From Alphaproteobacteria bacterium (GTDB lineage Bacteria; Pseudomonadota; Alphaproteobacteria; Caulobacterales; Maricaulaceae): DNA of 64,000 nucleotides. Positions 45,195 to 54,755 of the stretch are shown piece after piece (position 1 is the stretch's first letter; each line of letters begins with the position of its first letter). The position numbers and the translations under genes were made by a program. The stretch lies in contig WGOD01000002.1 in assembly GCA_016124205.1 (NCBI GenBank), positions 744,001-808,000 of the forward strand, written 5' to 3'. The notes beneath the pieces are model-generated. The model was not told the DNA's origin, ran no database searches, and worked only from the letters and a program-made list of their open reading frames with translations.

Positions 45195-47054
45195 ATGGAC
45201 GGATTTCTCGGGCAGGCGCTGGTCTTCCTGATCGCGGGCGTGATCGCCGTGCCGATCGCCAACCGGCTCGGGCTGGGCTCCGTCCTCGGCTATCTCCTCG
45301 CCGGGATCGCGCTTTCGCCGATCCTCCCCGCCATCGGCATCGATGCCGAGACGCTGCTGCACTTCGCCGAGTTCGGCGTGGTGATGATGCTGTTCATCAT
45401 CGGCCTCGAACTGTCGCCGAAGCTGCTCTGGCAGATGCGGACGCGGCTTCTGGGTCTCGGCGGCGCGCAGGTGCTGATCACCGCCGCGCTGATCGCCGGG
45501 GCGTGTCTGGTGATCGGCCTTGAATGGCGGGCCTCGATCGCCGTCGGCCTGATCCTGTCGCTGTCCTCGACCGCCATCGTCCTGAAGACGCTGGAAGAGA
45601 AGGCGTTGATGAAGACGGAGGGAGGGCGCGCCAGCTTCGCCATCCTCCTGTTCCAGGACGTCGCGGTCATCCCGATCCTCGCCATCCTGCCGCTGTTGAT
45701 GGTGCCGGGCGGCTTCCCCAGCGAAGAGGTCCATGCCGAGAGCGCGATTCACGACATGCCCGGCTGGATGCAGGCGGGGATGATCGTCGCGGCCGTCGCA
45801 GCGGTCATCATTGCAGGCCGCTACGGCGTGCGTCCGCTGTTGCGCATCATCGCGAACACGCGGCTGCGCGAGATGTTCACCGCCGCGGCGCTGCTGATCG
45901 TGATCGGCATTTCCTGGCTGATGACGATGGTCGGCCTGTCGCCCGCGCTCGGCGCCTTCCTCGCCGGCGTGGTTCTGGCCGACAGCGAATTCCGCCACGA
46001 GCTGGAAAGCGATATCGATCCGTTCAAGGGCCTCCTGCTCGGCCTGTTCTTCATCACTGTCGGGGCCGGCGTCGACTTTGCGATGCTGGCGCAGGAGCCG
46101 CTGACCGTGGTGGGGATCGCCGCCGGTCTGATCGCGCTGAAGATCGCGGTGATCACCGGTGTCGCGCTGATGTTCAAACTGCCGCCGACGGATCGGTGGC
46201 TGGCGGCATTGGGCCTCGCGCAGGCGGGTGAGTTCGGCTTCGTGCTGCTGACCTTCGCGACGGGGAATGACGTGCTGGCCGAGGCGCTGGCGGACCGGCT
46301 GACGCTGTCCATCACCCTGTCCATGCTGGTGACGCCGCTTCTTTTCATCGTGTGGCAGCGATTCCTGCGGGAAAAATTCACGCGCCGCGAGGAAGAGGCC
46401 GATCGCGCACCGGACAAGATCGACGAACACGGGGTCGCGATCATTGCGGGCCTCGGGCGTTTCGGCCAGATCGTGCAGCGCATGCTGACGGCCAGCGGGT
46501 TTTCCACCGTGGTGCTCGACCACTCCGCGCCGCAGATCGAGCTTTTGAACAAATTCGGCGTGAAGGCCTATTACGGCGACGCCTCGCGGCCCGAGTTGCT
46601 GCACGCGGCCGGCCTCGGTCACGCGAAAGTGGTCGTGGTCACGCTGGCCGATGCGGACAAGTCGATCGCCATCATCGAGCATGTGAAGAAGGTTCACCCG
46701 GAAACCACGGTGATCGCCCGCGCCACCGACCGGGTCAGCAATTACCGCCTTTGCGAGGCCGGGGCGGACATCGTCATCCGCGAAACCTTCTTCTCCTCTC
46801 TCGAGGCCGCCGGTCACGCGCTGGAAGCGCTCGGCATCTCGCGCGATCAGGCCGAACGGATGAAGGCCCGGTTCCGGGAGCATGACGAGGCGGGTCTGAA
46901 CGACCTGTTCGAGCACTGGAAGGACAATCCGGATGTTTTCCGGAACCAGAATTATATCAGCCGCGCGCGCTCACTGACCCAGACGCTGGGAGAAGTCCTC
47001 TCCAAGGACCGGCTCGATCACGAGTCCGGAGACGACCCCGTCCGCCGCGACTGA
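45195..47054 (+). CDS. Kef-type K+/H+ antiporter with TrkA-N domain (CPA2 family)
   Basis: The 619-residue protein has 12-13 membrane helices in the first 390 residues (VLGYLLAGIALSPI and VGLSPALGAFLAGVVLADSEFRHELESDIDPFKGLLLGLFFITVG are conserved CPA2 blocks). A cytoplasmic TrkA-N/RCK domain with VAIIAGLGRFGQIVQRML and YYGDASRPELLHAAG follows. It would release potassium in exchange for protons under electrophilic or pH stress. GGAGG precedes the ATG. It converges with the symporter gene; the two reading frames overlap by 37 bases at their ends. Confidence 0.9.
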   Translation: MDGFLGQALVFLIAGVIAVPIANRLGLGSVLGYLLAGIALSPILPAIGIDAETLLHFAEFGVVMMLFIIGLELSPKLLWQMRTRLLGLGGAQVLITAALIAGACLVIGLEWRASIAVGLILSLSSTAIVLKTLEEKALMKTEGGRASFAILLFQDVAVIPILAILPLLMVPGGFPSEEVHAESAIHDMPGWMQAGMIVAAVAAVIIAGRYGVRPLLRIIANTRLREMFTAAALLIVIGISWLMTMVGLSPALGAFLAGVVLADSEFRHELESDIDPFKGLLLGLFFITVGAGVDFAMLAQEPLTVVGIAAGLIALKIAVITGVALMFKLPPTDRWLAALGLAQAGEFGFVLLTFATGNDVLAEALADRLTLSITLSMLVTPLLFIVWQRFLREKFTRREEEADRAPDKIDEHGVAIIAGLGRFGQIVQRMLTASGFSTVVLDHSAPQIELLNKFGVKAYYGDASRPELLHAAGLGHAKVVVVTLADADKSIAIIEHVKKVHPETTVIARATDRVSNYRLCEAGADIVIRETFFSSLEAAGHALEALGISRDQAERMKARFREHDEAGLNDLFEHWKDNPDVFRNQNYISRARSLTQTLGEVLSKDRLDHESGDDPVRRD

Positions 47055-48481
47055 CGCCAGACGAAGACGAGGACCAGCGGCACCAGCCAGGGGAAGATCC
47101 GCTCGAACGGATCACCCGGCAGTGCGGCGAGCCGGGCCAGCAGGCTGTCGCCGCCGATCTGGCCGTAGATGTAGAAAAGGACGGTGGTGAAGAAGCCCGC
47201 CGTGATGGCGATGAGGATCGCCATCGGCTTCGGCTCCACGCCCGCGACCCGCGCGAACAATATCGGTCCGAAGGCCGCGCCCAGTGCGGACCAGCTGAAC
47301 AAGACACGCGAGAAGATGCTGGCCGGCAGCGTCATCGCCAGTATGACGGCGAGGACGCAGAGCGCCGTCATCACCACGCGCGAGATCAGCACTTCCCGGC
47401 CCGGCATCGCCCTGGCCACGCCCATGTCGTGCGCCACGGCCGCCGAGGTCGCGATCAGGAGGCTGTCGACCGTCGACATGACGGCAGAGAGGACGGCCGC
47501 GATCACGAGACCGGCCAGGATGGGCGGAAACAGCTCCGCCGCGAGCGTGTAGAACATCGCTTCGCCTTCCTGCCCGCCGCCGAGCAGCGCCCGGCCCGAC
47601 AGGGCAAGGGTGGACATGCCGGCATAGACGATCACCGCCCAGCCCATCGCGATGGCGAAGCCGCGCTTGCGCGCTGCGTCGTCCTTCACCGCCATCAGGC
47701 GCGCGATCAGGTGCGGCTGGCCGAATGTGCCGAGGCCGATACTCGCAATGCCCATTGCGAAGCCGAGGAAAAGGAAGGCCGGGCGCTCGCCCGTCCAGGA
47801 CAGGAAGGCGGAAGGTTCATTCGCCGACAATGTCGCGATGACTTCGCCCGGTCCGCCTGCGGCGAGAAGCGCAGCGACCGGCAGGGCGATGGCGATGATC
47901 GCCATCAGCGCGCCCTGGATGGTGTCGGTGACGCTGACTGCCCAGAAGCCGCCCATCAACGAATAGACCAGGATGACCGCCGCGCCGATGGCGACGCTTT
48001 CGAAATGCCCCAGGCCGAACTGGCTCTCGAAGGCGATGGCGGCCGCGCCGAATTGCGCCGCGATGTAGAAGATGAAGCAGAAGAGGACGAGAAGCGCGCT
48101 CCACAGCGCGATGGCCTTGCGCATGACCCCGCCTGTTCCGGCGGCCATGTAGTCGGTCATGGTGACATGGCCGCGCGCTTCAGTTTCGGCGCGGATGCGC
48201 GGCCCCAGCCAGACCCAGACGACGACATAGCCCATCAGGATGCCGGGAATCATCCACAGCGCCGACAGGCCGGTCGTGTAGATGAAGCCGGACACGCCGA
48301 GCAGCACCCAGGCCGAGGAGGTAGAGGCCGCATAGGAGAGCCCCGCGACCCAGGGGCCGAGCCCGCGCCCGCCGAGGAAGAAGTCGCTCTCGCTCTTGTT
48401 GCGATTGGACGCCCAGAGGCCGACGCCGAGCAGCATCAGCTTGTAGGCTGCGAGCGTGCCCAGAATGATCCAGTTGTCCAT
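47018..48481 (-). CDS. sodium:solute symporter (PutP-like)
   Basis: The 487-residue SSS-family transporter has about 13 membrane helices. Family marks are FFLGGRGLGPWVAGLSYAASTSSAWVLLGVSGFIY (sodium/substrate region), GGFWAVSVTDTIQGALM, and VLSAVMSTVDSLLIATSAAVAHD. These fit the proline/sodium symporter branch, so proline is the best guess for the substrate, but related carriers take other amino or carboxylic acids. Its last 37 bases overlap the end of the convergent antiporter gene. The short C-terminal tail is Arg/Ser rich. Confidence 0.85.
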   Translation of the reverse strand: MDNWIILGTLAAYKLMLLGVGLWASNRNKSESDFFLGGRGLGPWVAGLSYAASTSSAWVLLGVSGFIYTTGLSALWMIPGILMGYVVVWVWLGPRIRAETEARGHVTMTDYMAAGTGGVMRKAIALWSALLVLFCFIFYIAAQFGAAAIAFESQFGLGHFESVAIGAAVILVYSLMGGFWAVSVTDTIQGALMAIIAIALPVAALLAAGGPGEVIATLSANEPSAFLSWTGERPAFLFLGFAMGIASIGLGTFGQPHLIARLMAVKDDAARKRGFAIAMGWAVIVYAGMSTLALSGRALLGGGQEGEAMFYTLAAELFPPILAGLVIAAVLSAVMSTVDSLLIATSAAVAHDMGVARAMPGREVLISRVVMTALCVLAVILAMTLPASIFSRVLFSWSALGAAFGPILFARVAGVEPKPMAILIAITAGFFTTVLFYIYGQIGGDSLLARLAALPGDPFERIFPWLVPLVLVFVWRQSRRTGSSPDS

Positions 48482-48548
48482 GCGCCCCTCCCCGTTGCCG
48501 CGACACTAGCGGGGAGTCGGGAGAAGAGGCAAAGGGCGTCGTTCCATT

Positions 48549-48690
48549 TCCCCTCCCCTTGAAGGGGAGGGACGCGAGCGGCTCGCGATAGCGAGACGGG
48601 AGCGGGGTGGGGTGACGGCGCGCTTGATACCCCCACCCCGGTCGGCTGGCTGACGCTCAGCCTCCCGGCCCTCCCCTCAAGGGGGAGGGC
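48549..48690. repeat. composite palindromic intergenic repeat (type A)
   Basis: Hairpin CCCTCCCCTT/AAGGGGAGGG (48551-48571) and a distal CCCTCCCCT/AGGGGGAGGG near 48670-48689 flank an inner pair GGGGTGGGGT/ACCCCCACCCC. The nested layout is like the element at 626-729. It fills much of the 290-base gap between the symporter and gcdH promoters. Confidence 0.7.
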
Positions 48691-48771
48691 AGAATACCAA
48701 CTCCCCCGCTTGCCTCCCGCCCGCAAAGGGCTAGAACCCCGGCAAGACAGGAATCCGAGGGAGACACCCTG

Positions 48772-49959
48772 ATGAACGCCAAGGCCGACGCGCAGACTTT
48801 CCGCTGGGAAGACCCGCTGTTTCTGGATGGTCAGCTGACCGAAGAAGAGCGCATGGTCGCCGAAACCGCCCGCGGTTACGCGCTCGAGAAGCTGATGCCG
48901 CGCGTCATTTCGGCCAACCGGGAAGAACGCTTCGACCGCGAGATCCTGACCGAGATGGGCGAGCTCGGTCTGCTCGGCTCGACCCTGCCGGAGGAATATG
49001 GCGGCGCCGGTCTCAGCCATGTCTCCTACGGCCTGATCGCGCACGCGATCGAGAGCGTGGACAGCGGCTACCGCTCGGTGATGAGCGTGCAGTCCTCCCT
49101 CGTCATGTATCCGATCTATGCCTTCGGCACGGAAGAGCAGCGCAAGAAGTATCTGCCCAAGCTCGCCTCGGGCGAATGGGTCGGGTGTTTCGGCCTGACC
49201 GAGCCCGATGGCGGCTCCGATCCGGGCGCGATGCGCACCACGGCGAAGAAGGTCGAGGGCGGCTATGTCCTCAACGGGTCGAAGACCTGGATTTCCAACT
49301 CCCCGATCGCCGATGTGGCCGTGGTCTGGGCCAAGCTGGACGGTGAGATCCGCGGCTTTGTCGTGGAACGCGGCACCAAGGGGTTCGAGACGCCGAAGAT
49401 CGAGGGCAAGCTGTCGCTGCGCGCCTCCATCACCGGCATGATCATGCTCGATGACTGCAAGGTGGGCGAAGATGCCCTGCTGCCGAATGTGAAGGGCCTC
49501 AAGGGTCCCTTCTCCTGCCTCAACAAGGCGCGCTACGGCATCGCCTGGGGCGCGATGGGCGCGGCGGAGTTCTGCTGGAAGGCGGCCCGCGACTACGCCA
49601 TGGAGCGCATCGTGTTCGGCAAGCCGATCGCCGCGACCCAGCTCGTTCAGAAGAAGCTGGCCGACATGCAGACCGAGATCGCGCTTGGCCTGCAGGGCGC
49701 GCTGCGTCTTGGCCGCATGCTCGACGAGGGCGCCTGGGTCCCGGAAGCCATCTCGATGATGAAGCGCAACAATTGCGGCAAGGCACTCGCCATTGCCCGC
49801 GAGGCGCGCGACATCCATGGCGGCAACGGCATCGCCGAGGAATATCACATCCTCCGCCACGCGATTAACCTCGAGACGGTCAACACCTATGAGGGCACGC
49901 ACGACGTCCATGCCCTCATTCTCGGACGCGCCCAGACCGGCCTGCAGGCCTTCGCGTAA
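48772..49959 (+). CDS. gcdH: glutaryl-CoA dehydrogenase
   Basis: The 395-residue FAD enzyme of the acyl-CoA dehydrogenase family oxidises and decarboxylates glutaryl-CoA to crotonyl-CoA. The flavin site [17 protein letters not shown], the [20 protein letters not shown] block and [16 protein letters not shown] are characteristic of GCDH, and the catalytic base is E374 in [10 protein letters not shown]. It is the first gene of a three-gene operon with a crotonase-fold enzyme and a CaiB/BaiF CoA-transferase, which together look like glutarate/lysine degradation. Confidence 0.93.
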   Translation: MNAKADAQTFRWEDPLFLDGQLTEEERMVAETARGYALEKLMPRVISANREERFDREILTEMGELGLLGSTLPEEYGGAGLSHVSYGLIAHAIESVDSGYRSVMSVQSSLVMYPIYAFGTEEQRKKYLPKLASGEWVGCFGLTEPDGGSDPGAMRTTAKKVEGGYVLNGSKTWISNSPIADVAVVWAKLDGEIRGFVVERGTKGFETPKIEGKLSLRASITGMIMLDDCKVGEDALLPNVKGLKGPFSCLNKARYGIAWGAMGAAEFCWKAARDYAMERIVFGKPIAATQLVQKKLADMQTEIALGLQGALRLGRMLDEGAWVPEAISMMKRNNCGKALAIAREARDIHGGNGIAEEYHILRHAINLETVNTYEGTHDVHALILGRAQTGLQAFA

Positions 49960-49969
49960 GGCCGGCGCG

Positions 49970-50755
49970 ATGCCCGGCCCGCTCCATCTCAAGCGGTCGG
50001 GGCCGGTCACCGAACTGGTCCTGAACCGCCCGGACCGGCGCAATGCGCTGACCGAGCAGATGTGGGCGGATCTGCCGGGCCTTCTCGATGAGGCGCTGGA
50101 GGACGACGCGCTGCGCGTCCTCCTCGTGCGCGGCGAAGGCGGGCATTTCACCGCCGGGGCCGATATTGGCGAGTTCGCCGACATCTACGCGACGGAGACG
50201 CGCGCCGACGCCTACTCCGTGACGATCGCCAGGGCGCTAGACGCGCTCGCCGCCTTTCCCGCGCCGGTCGTGGCGAAGGTCGAAGGGGCCTGCATCGGCG
50301 GGGGGTGCGGACTGGCGCTCGCCTGCGACCTGCGCTTTGCAACGGAGACGGCGCGCCTCGGCATCACTCCGGCCAAGCTCGGCCTGGCCTATCCGTTCAA
50401 CGACACGAAACGCCTCGTCGATGCGGTCGGTGTCTCAGCGGCGAAGGATCTCATTTTTACCGCCCGGCATGTCGGGGCCGAAGAAGCGCTGGAACTGGGC
50501 CTCGTGGACCGGGTCTGGCCGGCAGACCGGTTCGGGACCGAATTCACTGCCTGGCTGACGCCCCTGCTCGCTGGATCGCCGCACACGGCCAAGGTGATGA
50601 AGCGGATGATCGGCCTGATCGCCAGCGGCACCGCCAGCGAAACAGCCGAAACCCGCGAGCTTTTCCGGGCAGCGTTTGGCGGCGCGGATTTCCAGGAAGG
50701 CTATCGCGCCTTCATCGAGAAGCGGCCGCCCGACTTCTCGAAGCGCACGACATGA
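49970..50755 (+). CDS. enoyl-CoA hydratase/isomerase (crotonase) family
   Basis: The 261-residue crotonase-fold protein has LNRPDRRNALTEQMW at the start, the oxyanion block VRGEGGHFTAGADIGEF and VEGACIGGGCGLALACDLRFA. It probably hydrates crotonyl-CoA made by the preceding dehydrogenase, though the usual second glutamate of true hydratases is not obvious (TPAKLGLAYPFNDTKRL), so an isomerase or related activity is possible. The ATG at 49970 is 10 bases after the gcdH stop. Its TGA overlaps the next start (ATGA). Confidence 0.83.
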   Translation: MPGPLHLKRSGPVTELVLNRPDRRNALTEQMWADLPGLLDEALEDDALRVLLVRGEGGHFTAGADIGEFADIYATETRADAYSVTIARALDALAAFPAPVVAKVEGACIGGGCGLALACDLRFATETARLGITPAKLGLAYPFNDTKRLVDAVGVSAAKDLIFTARHVGAEEALELGLVDRVWPADRFGTEFTAWLTPLLAGSPHTAKVMKRMIGLIASGTASETAETRELFRAAFGGADFQEGYRAFIEKRPPDFSKRTT

Positions 50756-51909
50756 GCGCCGAACCGCCCCTCAAAGGGCTGAAAGTCCTTGAACTGGCGC
50801 GGGTTCTGGCCGGGCCGTGGATCGGCATGACGCTGGCCGATCTCGGCGCGGACGTGATCAAGGTGGAAAGCCCCGCAGGCGACGACACGCGCAAATGGGG
50901 CCCGCCCTGGGTCGCGCACAGGGGCGAGCGCGCGGCGGCCTATTACCATGCCTGCAATCGCGGCAAGCGCTCCATCGTGCTGGACTTCCGGACCGAGGAG
51001 GGCCGCGAGGCGGTCCGCCGGCTGGCCGCGCAGAGCGATGTGCTAGTGGAGAATTTCAAGCATGGCGGACTGGCCAAATACGGGCTCGACTATAAGAGCC
51101 TCAAGGCGGTCAATCCGCGCCTCGTCTATTGCTCCGTCACCGGCTTCGGCCATACCGGGCCACGCGCCGACCTGCCGGGCTACGACTTCATCGTCCAGGG
51201 CATGGGCGGTCTGATGGATCTGACCGGAGAGACGGACGGGCGGCCGCAGAAGGTCGGCATCCCGATCGCCGATCTGCTGACCGGGCTCTACGGCCTGATT
51301 GCCATCCAGGCCGCGCTCACCCGCCGGGAGAAGACCGGCGAGGGCGAACATGTCGACATGGCGCTGATGGACAGCCTGACCGGGGTGCTCGCCAATCAGG
51401 CGCTGAACTTCCTCGTCTCCGGCACGCCGCCGCACCGGATGGGGTCGGCCCATCCTAACATCGTGCCCTATCAGGCGATGCCGTGCAGCGACGGCTATCT
51501 GATCCTCGCGGTCGGCAATGACGGCCAGTATGCCCGCCTGTGCGAGGTGCTCGGCAATCCGGCTCTGAAGGACCCCCGCTTCGCGGCCAATGACGGGCGG
51601 GTGGCGTACCGTGCCGAACTCGTCCCGCTGATCGAGGCGGAGACCCGGACGTGGACGCGCGCGGACCTGCAGGCCGCCTGCGACGCGCATGTCATTCCCG
51701 CAGGGCCGATCCATGATGTGGGTGAGGTCTTCTCCGACCCGCAGATCATCGCGCGCGGCATGCGGATCGACCCCGAAGGCGTGCCCGGCGTACGCACGCC
51801 GATCGCCTTCGCCAATGCGGGACTGTCGCTGGACCGTGCCTCGCCCGCCCATGGCGAACACACGGACGAAATCCTCGCCGAGATCGGGATGACGGAAGGC
51901 AAGCGCTGA
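50752..51909 (+). CDS. CaiB/BaiF family CoA-transferase (glutarate:CoA type)
   Basis: The 385-residue class III CoA-transferase has the N-terminal LKGLKVLELARVLAGPWIGMTLADLGADVIKVE block and the catalytic aspartate D145 in GYDFIVQGMGG. The C-terminal HVIPAGPIHDVGEVFSDPQ block is also typical. Next to gcdH it most likely activates glutarate using succinyl-CoA, as in SUGCT-like enzymes. The substrate is inferred from context. Translation is coupled to the preceding gene by ATGA. Confidence 0.87.
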   Translation: MSAEPPLKGLKVLELARVLAGPWIGMTLADLGADVIKVESPAGDDTRKWGPPWVAHRGERAAAYYHACNRGKRSIVLDFRTEEGREAVRRLAAQSDVLVENFKHGGLAKYGLDYKSLKAVNPRLVYCSVTGFGHTGPRADLPGYDFIVQGMGGLMDLTGETDGRPQKVGIPIADLLTGLYGLIAIQAALTRREKTGEGEHVDMALMDSLTGVLANQALNFLVSGTPPHRMGSAHPNIVPYQAMPCSDGYLILAVGNDGQYARLCEVLGNPALKDPRFAANDGRVAYRAELVPLIEAETRTWTRADLQAACDAHVIPAGPIHDVGEVFSDPQIIARGMRIDPEGVPGVRTPIAFANAGLSLDRASPAHGEHTDEILAEIGMTEGKR

Positions 51910-51935
51910 TCACGGACGCAGCGTGCTTCGTGATC
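51908..51935 (+). terminator. hairpin after the CoA-transferase gene, without T-run
   Basis: Arms GATCACG (51908-51914) and CGTGATC (51929-51935) enclose an inner GCA/TGC pair. The hairpin overlaps the stop codon and has no T-run, so it could stabilise the transcript end or act weakly; moaA starts only 50 bases on. Confidence 0.4.
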
Positions 51936-51984
51936 GGGCGTGACTTCGCTTCGCACCTGACGCGACCTAGGTTCGGCTGGACGG

Positions 51985-53046
51985 ATGGGACCTTCGGGTC
52001 CATGTCCTCAATTGGCTGATACGGAATCCGGTTTGGACGGCACACCGCATATCGCGACGCGACCGCTGATCGACGCCTTCGGGAGGCGGATCCACTATCT
52101 GCGCCTCTCGGTGACGGACCGCTGCGATCTGCGCTGCCGCTACTGCATGAAAGCGCGGCCGGATTTCCTGCCGAAATCCGAAGTGCTGACGCTTGAGGAG
52201 CTGGAGCAGGTAGCGCTCGCCTTCATCGCGCGCGGCGTGACCAAGATTCGCGTGACGGGCGGCGAGCCGCTGGTCCGCCGGGACGTGATGACGCTGATCG
52301 AACGGCTGGGCACGCGGATCGGCTCGGGGCTTGACGAGCTTTGCCTGACCACGAATGCCACCCGCCTCGCCGAATTCACGCCCCGCCTCGCAGGCGCGGG
52401 CGTGAAGCGGATCAATGTCTCGCTCGATACGCTCGACGCGGGCACCTACCGCGCGCTGACGCGCGGCGGCGATCTGGAACGGACGATGGAAGGCATTGCG
52501 GCGGCAAAAGCGGCGGGCCTGAAGATCAAGATCAATGCGGTGGCGCTGAAGGATACCAACGCCGCCAGCCTGCCGGGCCTGATCGAATGGGCGCATGGCG
52601 AAGGCCATGACGTGACGCTGATCGAGGTGATGCCGATGGGGGAGGTGGAAGCCAACCGCTTCGACCAATTCCTGCCGCTCGACGCTGTACGCCGCGATCT
52701 CGAAGCCCGCTGGACGCTGACCGACCTGCCGGACGCGACCGGCGGACCGGCGCGCTATGTCCGGGTGGCGGAGACGGGCGGGCGGCTCGGCTTCATCACG
52801 CCGCTGACCTCGAATTTCTGTGCCGGGTGCAACCGGGTTCGCGTCACCTGCACGGGCGAGCTCAATGCCTGCCTCGGGCGCGACGGATCGTTCGACCTCA
52901 AGGCCGCGCTGCGGTCCGGCGGACTGGCGGCGCTCGACGCCCTGCTTGATGACACCATGGCGGCAAAGCCTGAAGCCCACGACTTCCGGATCGGAAAAAC
53001 CGGCTCTTCGGGGGCATCGCGCGACATGGCCAGAACGGGAGGCTGA
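51985..53046 (+). CDS. moaA: GTP 3',8-cyclase MoaA
   Basis: The 353-residue radical-SAM enzyme starts molybdenum cofactor synthesis by cyclising GTP. The N-terminal cluster is C47-DLR-C51-RY-C54, and the C-terminal cluster is in NFCAGCNRVRVTCTGELNACLG. The chain ends in the double glycine RTGG needed for GTP cyclisation. VTGGEPLVRRD is the SAM-binding block. The ATG at 51985 is used; homology really begins near RPLIDAFGRR, so a later non-ATG start is possible. First gene of moaA-moaD-moaE-moaB-moaC-moeA. Confidence 0.95.
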   Translation: MGPSGPCPQLADTESGLDGTPHIATRPLIDAFGRRIHYLRLSVTDRCDLRCRYCMKARPDFLPKSEVLTLEELEQVALAFIARGVTKIRVTGGEPLVRRDVMTLIERLGTRIGSGLDELCLTTNATRLAEFTPRLAGAGVKRINVSLDTLDAGTYRALTRGGDLERTMEGIAAAKAAGLKIKINAVALKDTNAASLPGLIEWAHGEGHDVTLIEVMPMGEVEANRFDQFLPLDAVRRDLEARWTLTDLPDATGGPARYVRVAETGGRLGFITPLTSNFCAGCNRVRVTCTGELNACLGRDGSFDLKAALRSGGLAALDALLDDTMAAKPEAHDFRIGKTGSSGASRDMARTGG

Positions 53047-53049
53047 CAC

Positions 53050-53289
53050 GTGAAAGTCCTGTTCTTCGGCCGCCCGGCAGACGTGCTCGGCCGGTCCCGC
53101 GAGATCGATCTGCCAGCTGACGCGACGGTCGGCGGGTTGCGCCGCGCGCTCGCCGCAGCTGATCCGGCGGCGGGTCTGCTGATGGACCCCTCGATCCGCG
53201 CCTCGGTCGATCGTCAGATAACGGATGACCGGGCCGGCGTGACCGACGCTAGCGAAGTCGCCTTCTTCTCGGCGTTCTCCGGAGGCTGA
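53050..53289 (+). CDS. moaD: molybdopterin synthase sulfur carrier subunit MoaD
   Basis: The 79-residue ubiquitin-like protein ends in FFSAFSGG; the final glycine is thiocarboxylated to donate sulfur to precursor Z. Start MKVLFFGRPADVLG and the VTDASEVAFF strand are typical. It lies 3 bases after moaA and 3 bases before moaE, consistent with making the MoaD/MoaE complex in equal amounts. Confidence 0.93.
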   Translation: MKVLFFGRPADVLGRSREIDLPADATVGGLRRALAAADPAAGLLMDPSIRASVDRQITDDRAGVTDASEVAFFSAFSGG

Positions 53290-53292
53290 GGA

Positions 53293-53763
53293 TTGAAGAT
53301 CGAAACCCGGCTCACAACGGAGACGATCGACGCGGCCGCCGAGCTGGACCGCTTCACGAAAGCGGTTCCTGGCGCCGGGGCTGTCGTCAGCTTCACCGGC
53401 ATCGTCCGCGGCGGGAACGGCGTGACAGCGCTTGAACTCGACCACTATCCGGGCATGACCGAAGCCTCGATTGAATCGCTGGCGCGGGAAACGGGGTCTC
53501 GGTTCGGGATATCCTCGCTTCTGGCCGTGCACAGGGCCGGGCATATCCCCGCCGGCGAGACGGTCGTCTTCGTCGCTGCGGCGGCCGAACACCGCCGTGC
53601 AGCCTTTCAGGCGGCCGACTGCCTGATGGACCGGCTGAAAACCGATGCGGTCTTCTGGAAGCGCGAAATTACCGCCGGGGGCGGCGCGCGCCGGATCGAG
53701 CCGCATGATAAAGATCACGAAGACCAAAGAAGATGGATGGAAGATGATGGCGGGCATCGCTGA
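53293..53763 (+). CDS. moaE: molybdopterin synthase catalytic subunit MoaE
   Basis: The 156-residue large subunit accepts the MoaD thiocarboxylate to build the dithiolene of molybdopterin. Marks are GAVVSFTGIVRGGN, LELDHYPGMTEASIE, VHRAGHIPAGETVVFVAAAAEHR and LKTDAVFWKRE. It starts with TTG at 53293, preceded by GAGG within the moaD end; no ATG or GTG is available at that position. The end is Asp/His/Arg-rich ([18 protein letters not shown]) and overlaps moaB by 17 bases, so the tail may be partly dispensable. Confidence 0.9.
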   Translation: MKIETRLTTETIDAAAELDRFTKAVPGAGAVVSFTGIVRGGNGVTALELDHYPGMTEASIESLARETGSRFGISSLLAVHRAGHIPAGETVVFVAAAAEHRRAAFQAADCLMDRLKTDAVFWKREITAGGGARRIEPHDKDHEDQRRWMEDDGGHR

Positions 53764-54274
53764 AAATCGCGATTTCATACCCCTGAAGATCGCGGTGATG
53801 ACGGTTTCAGACACGCGGACCGAAGACACCGACACGTCCGGAAAGCTGCTCGCCGACCGGCTGACCGAGGCCGGACACAGTCTCCACGCCCGCGCCATCG
53901 TGCCCGACGAGGCGGGGAGAATTCGGGCGCAGGCGTCCGACTGGCTGGCCTCTGGCGCGGACATTATCCTCACCACGGGCGGGACGGGGTTTGCGCCGCG
54001 CGACGTAACGCCGGAGGCGATCAAGCCGCTATGCGACCGGATCATGGACGGCTTTTCGGTGGTGTTTCACACCGTCAGCCTTCAAACGGTCGGCCTCTCC
54101 ACGCTGCAATCGCGCGCTTTTGCAGGGCAGTCCGGGAAGAGCTTCATCTTCTGCATGCCGGGCTCGACGGGGGCGTGCCGCGATGCGTGGGACAATATCC
54201 TGAAATTCGAGCTCGATGCGCGCTACCGGCCCTGCTCCATCTTCGAAATCCTGGAGGCGAACCGGAATGTCTGA
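53747..54274 (+). CDS. moaB: molybdopterin adenylyltransferase-like protein MoaB
   Basis: The 175-residue MPT-binding protein has [18 protein letters not shown] at the N-terminus and the diagnostic [20 protein letters not shown] block. It adenylates molybdopterin ahead of MoeA. ATG at 53747 (MAGIAENR) follows GGA; a second ATG one codon earlier is equally possible. It overlaps moaE by 17 bases and moaC by 8 bases. Confidence 0.93.
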   Translation: MAGIAENRDFIPLKIAVMTVSDTRTEDTDTSGKLLADRLTEAGHSLHARAIVPDEAGRIRAQASDWLASGADIILTTGGTGFAPRDVTPEAIKPLCDRIMDGFSVVFHTVSLQTVGLSTLQSRAFAGQSGKSFIFCMPGSTGACRDAWDNILKFELDARYRPCSIFEILEANRNV

Positions 54275-54755
54275 CGGGGACAGGCTCTCCCATATCGATC
54301 CGGAAGGCCGGGCGCGGATGGTCGATGTCTCGGCCAAGCCGGACACCGCGAGGCGCGCGGTCGCGACGGGTCAGCTGAGCTGCGCGCCGGACACGCTGCG
54401 TCTGGTCAGGGAAGGCAAGGCGCCAAAGGGCGCGGTGATCTCCACCGCCGAACTGGCAGGCGTGATGGGCGGCAAGCAGACGAGCGCCCTTATCCCCCTC
54501 TGCCACCCGCTGCCGCTGACCAAGCTGAGCGTGGATATCTCGGTGGATGACGCCCTGCCCGGCTTCCTCATCACCGCCGAGGCCAGAACGAACGGTCCGA
54601 CCGGGGTCGAAATGGAAGCGCTGACGGCCGTTTCCGTCGCGGCCCTGACCCTGTTCGACATGCTGAAAGCCGTCGACAAGGGGATGGAGATCGGTGCGAT
54701 CCGGGTCGTCGAGAAATCCGGCGGTCAGTCCGGCAACTGGTCGGCAAGCGCATGA
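54267..54755 (+). CDS. moaC: cyclic pyranopterin monophosphate synthase MoaC
   Basis: The 162-residue enzyme completes precursor Z synthesis after MoaA. The chain has [36 protein letters not shown], and the catalytic lysine block [32 protein letters not shown] lies 9 bases before the ATG, inside the moaB end. It is followed by moeA with an ATGA overlap. Confidence 0.95.
   Translation: MSDGDRLSHIDPEGRARMVDVSAKPDTARRAVATGQLSCAPDTLRLVREGKAPKGAVISTAELAGVMGGKQTSALIPLCHPLPLTKLSVDISVDDALPGFLITAEARTNGPTGVEMEALTAVSVAALTLFDMLKAVDKGMEIGAIRVVEKSGGQSGNWSASA

Noticed and set aside
51910-51984. Possible molybdenum-cofactor riboswitch before moaA
   Set aside because: The gap is only 75 bases, too short for the known class, and shows only one simple hairpin.
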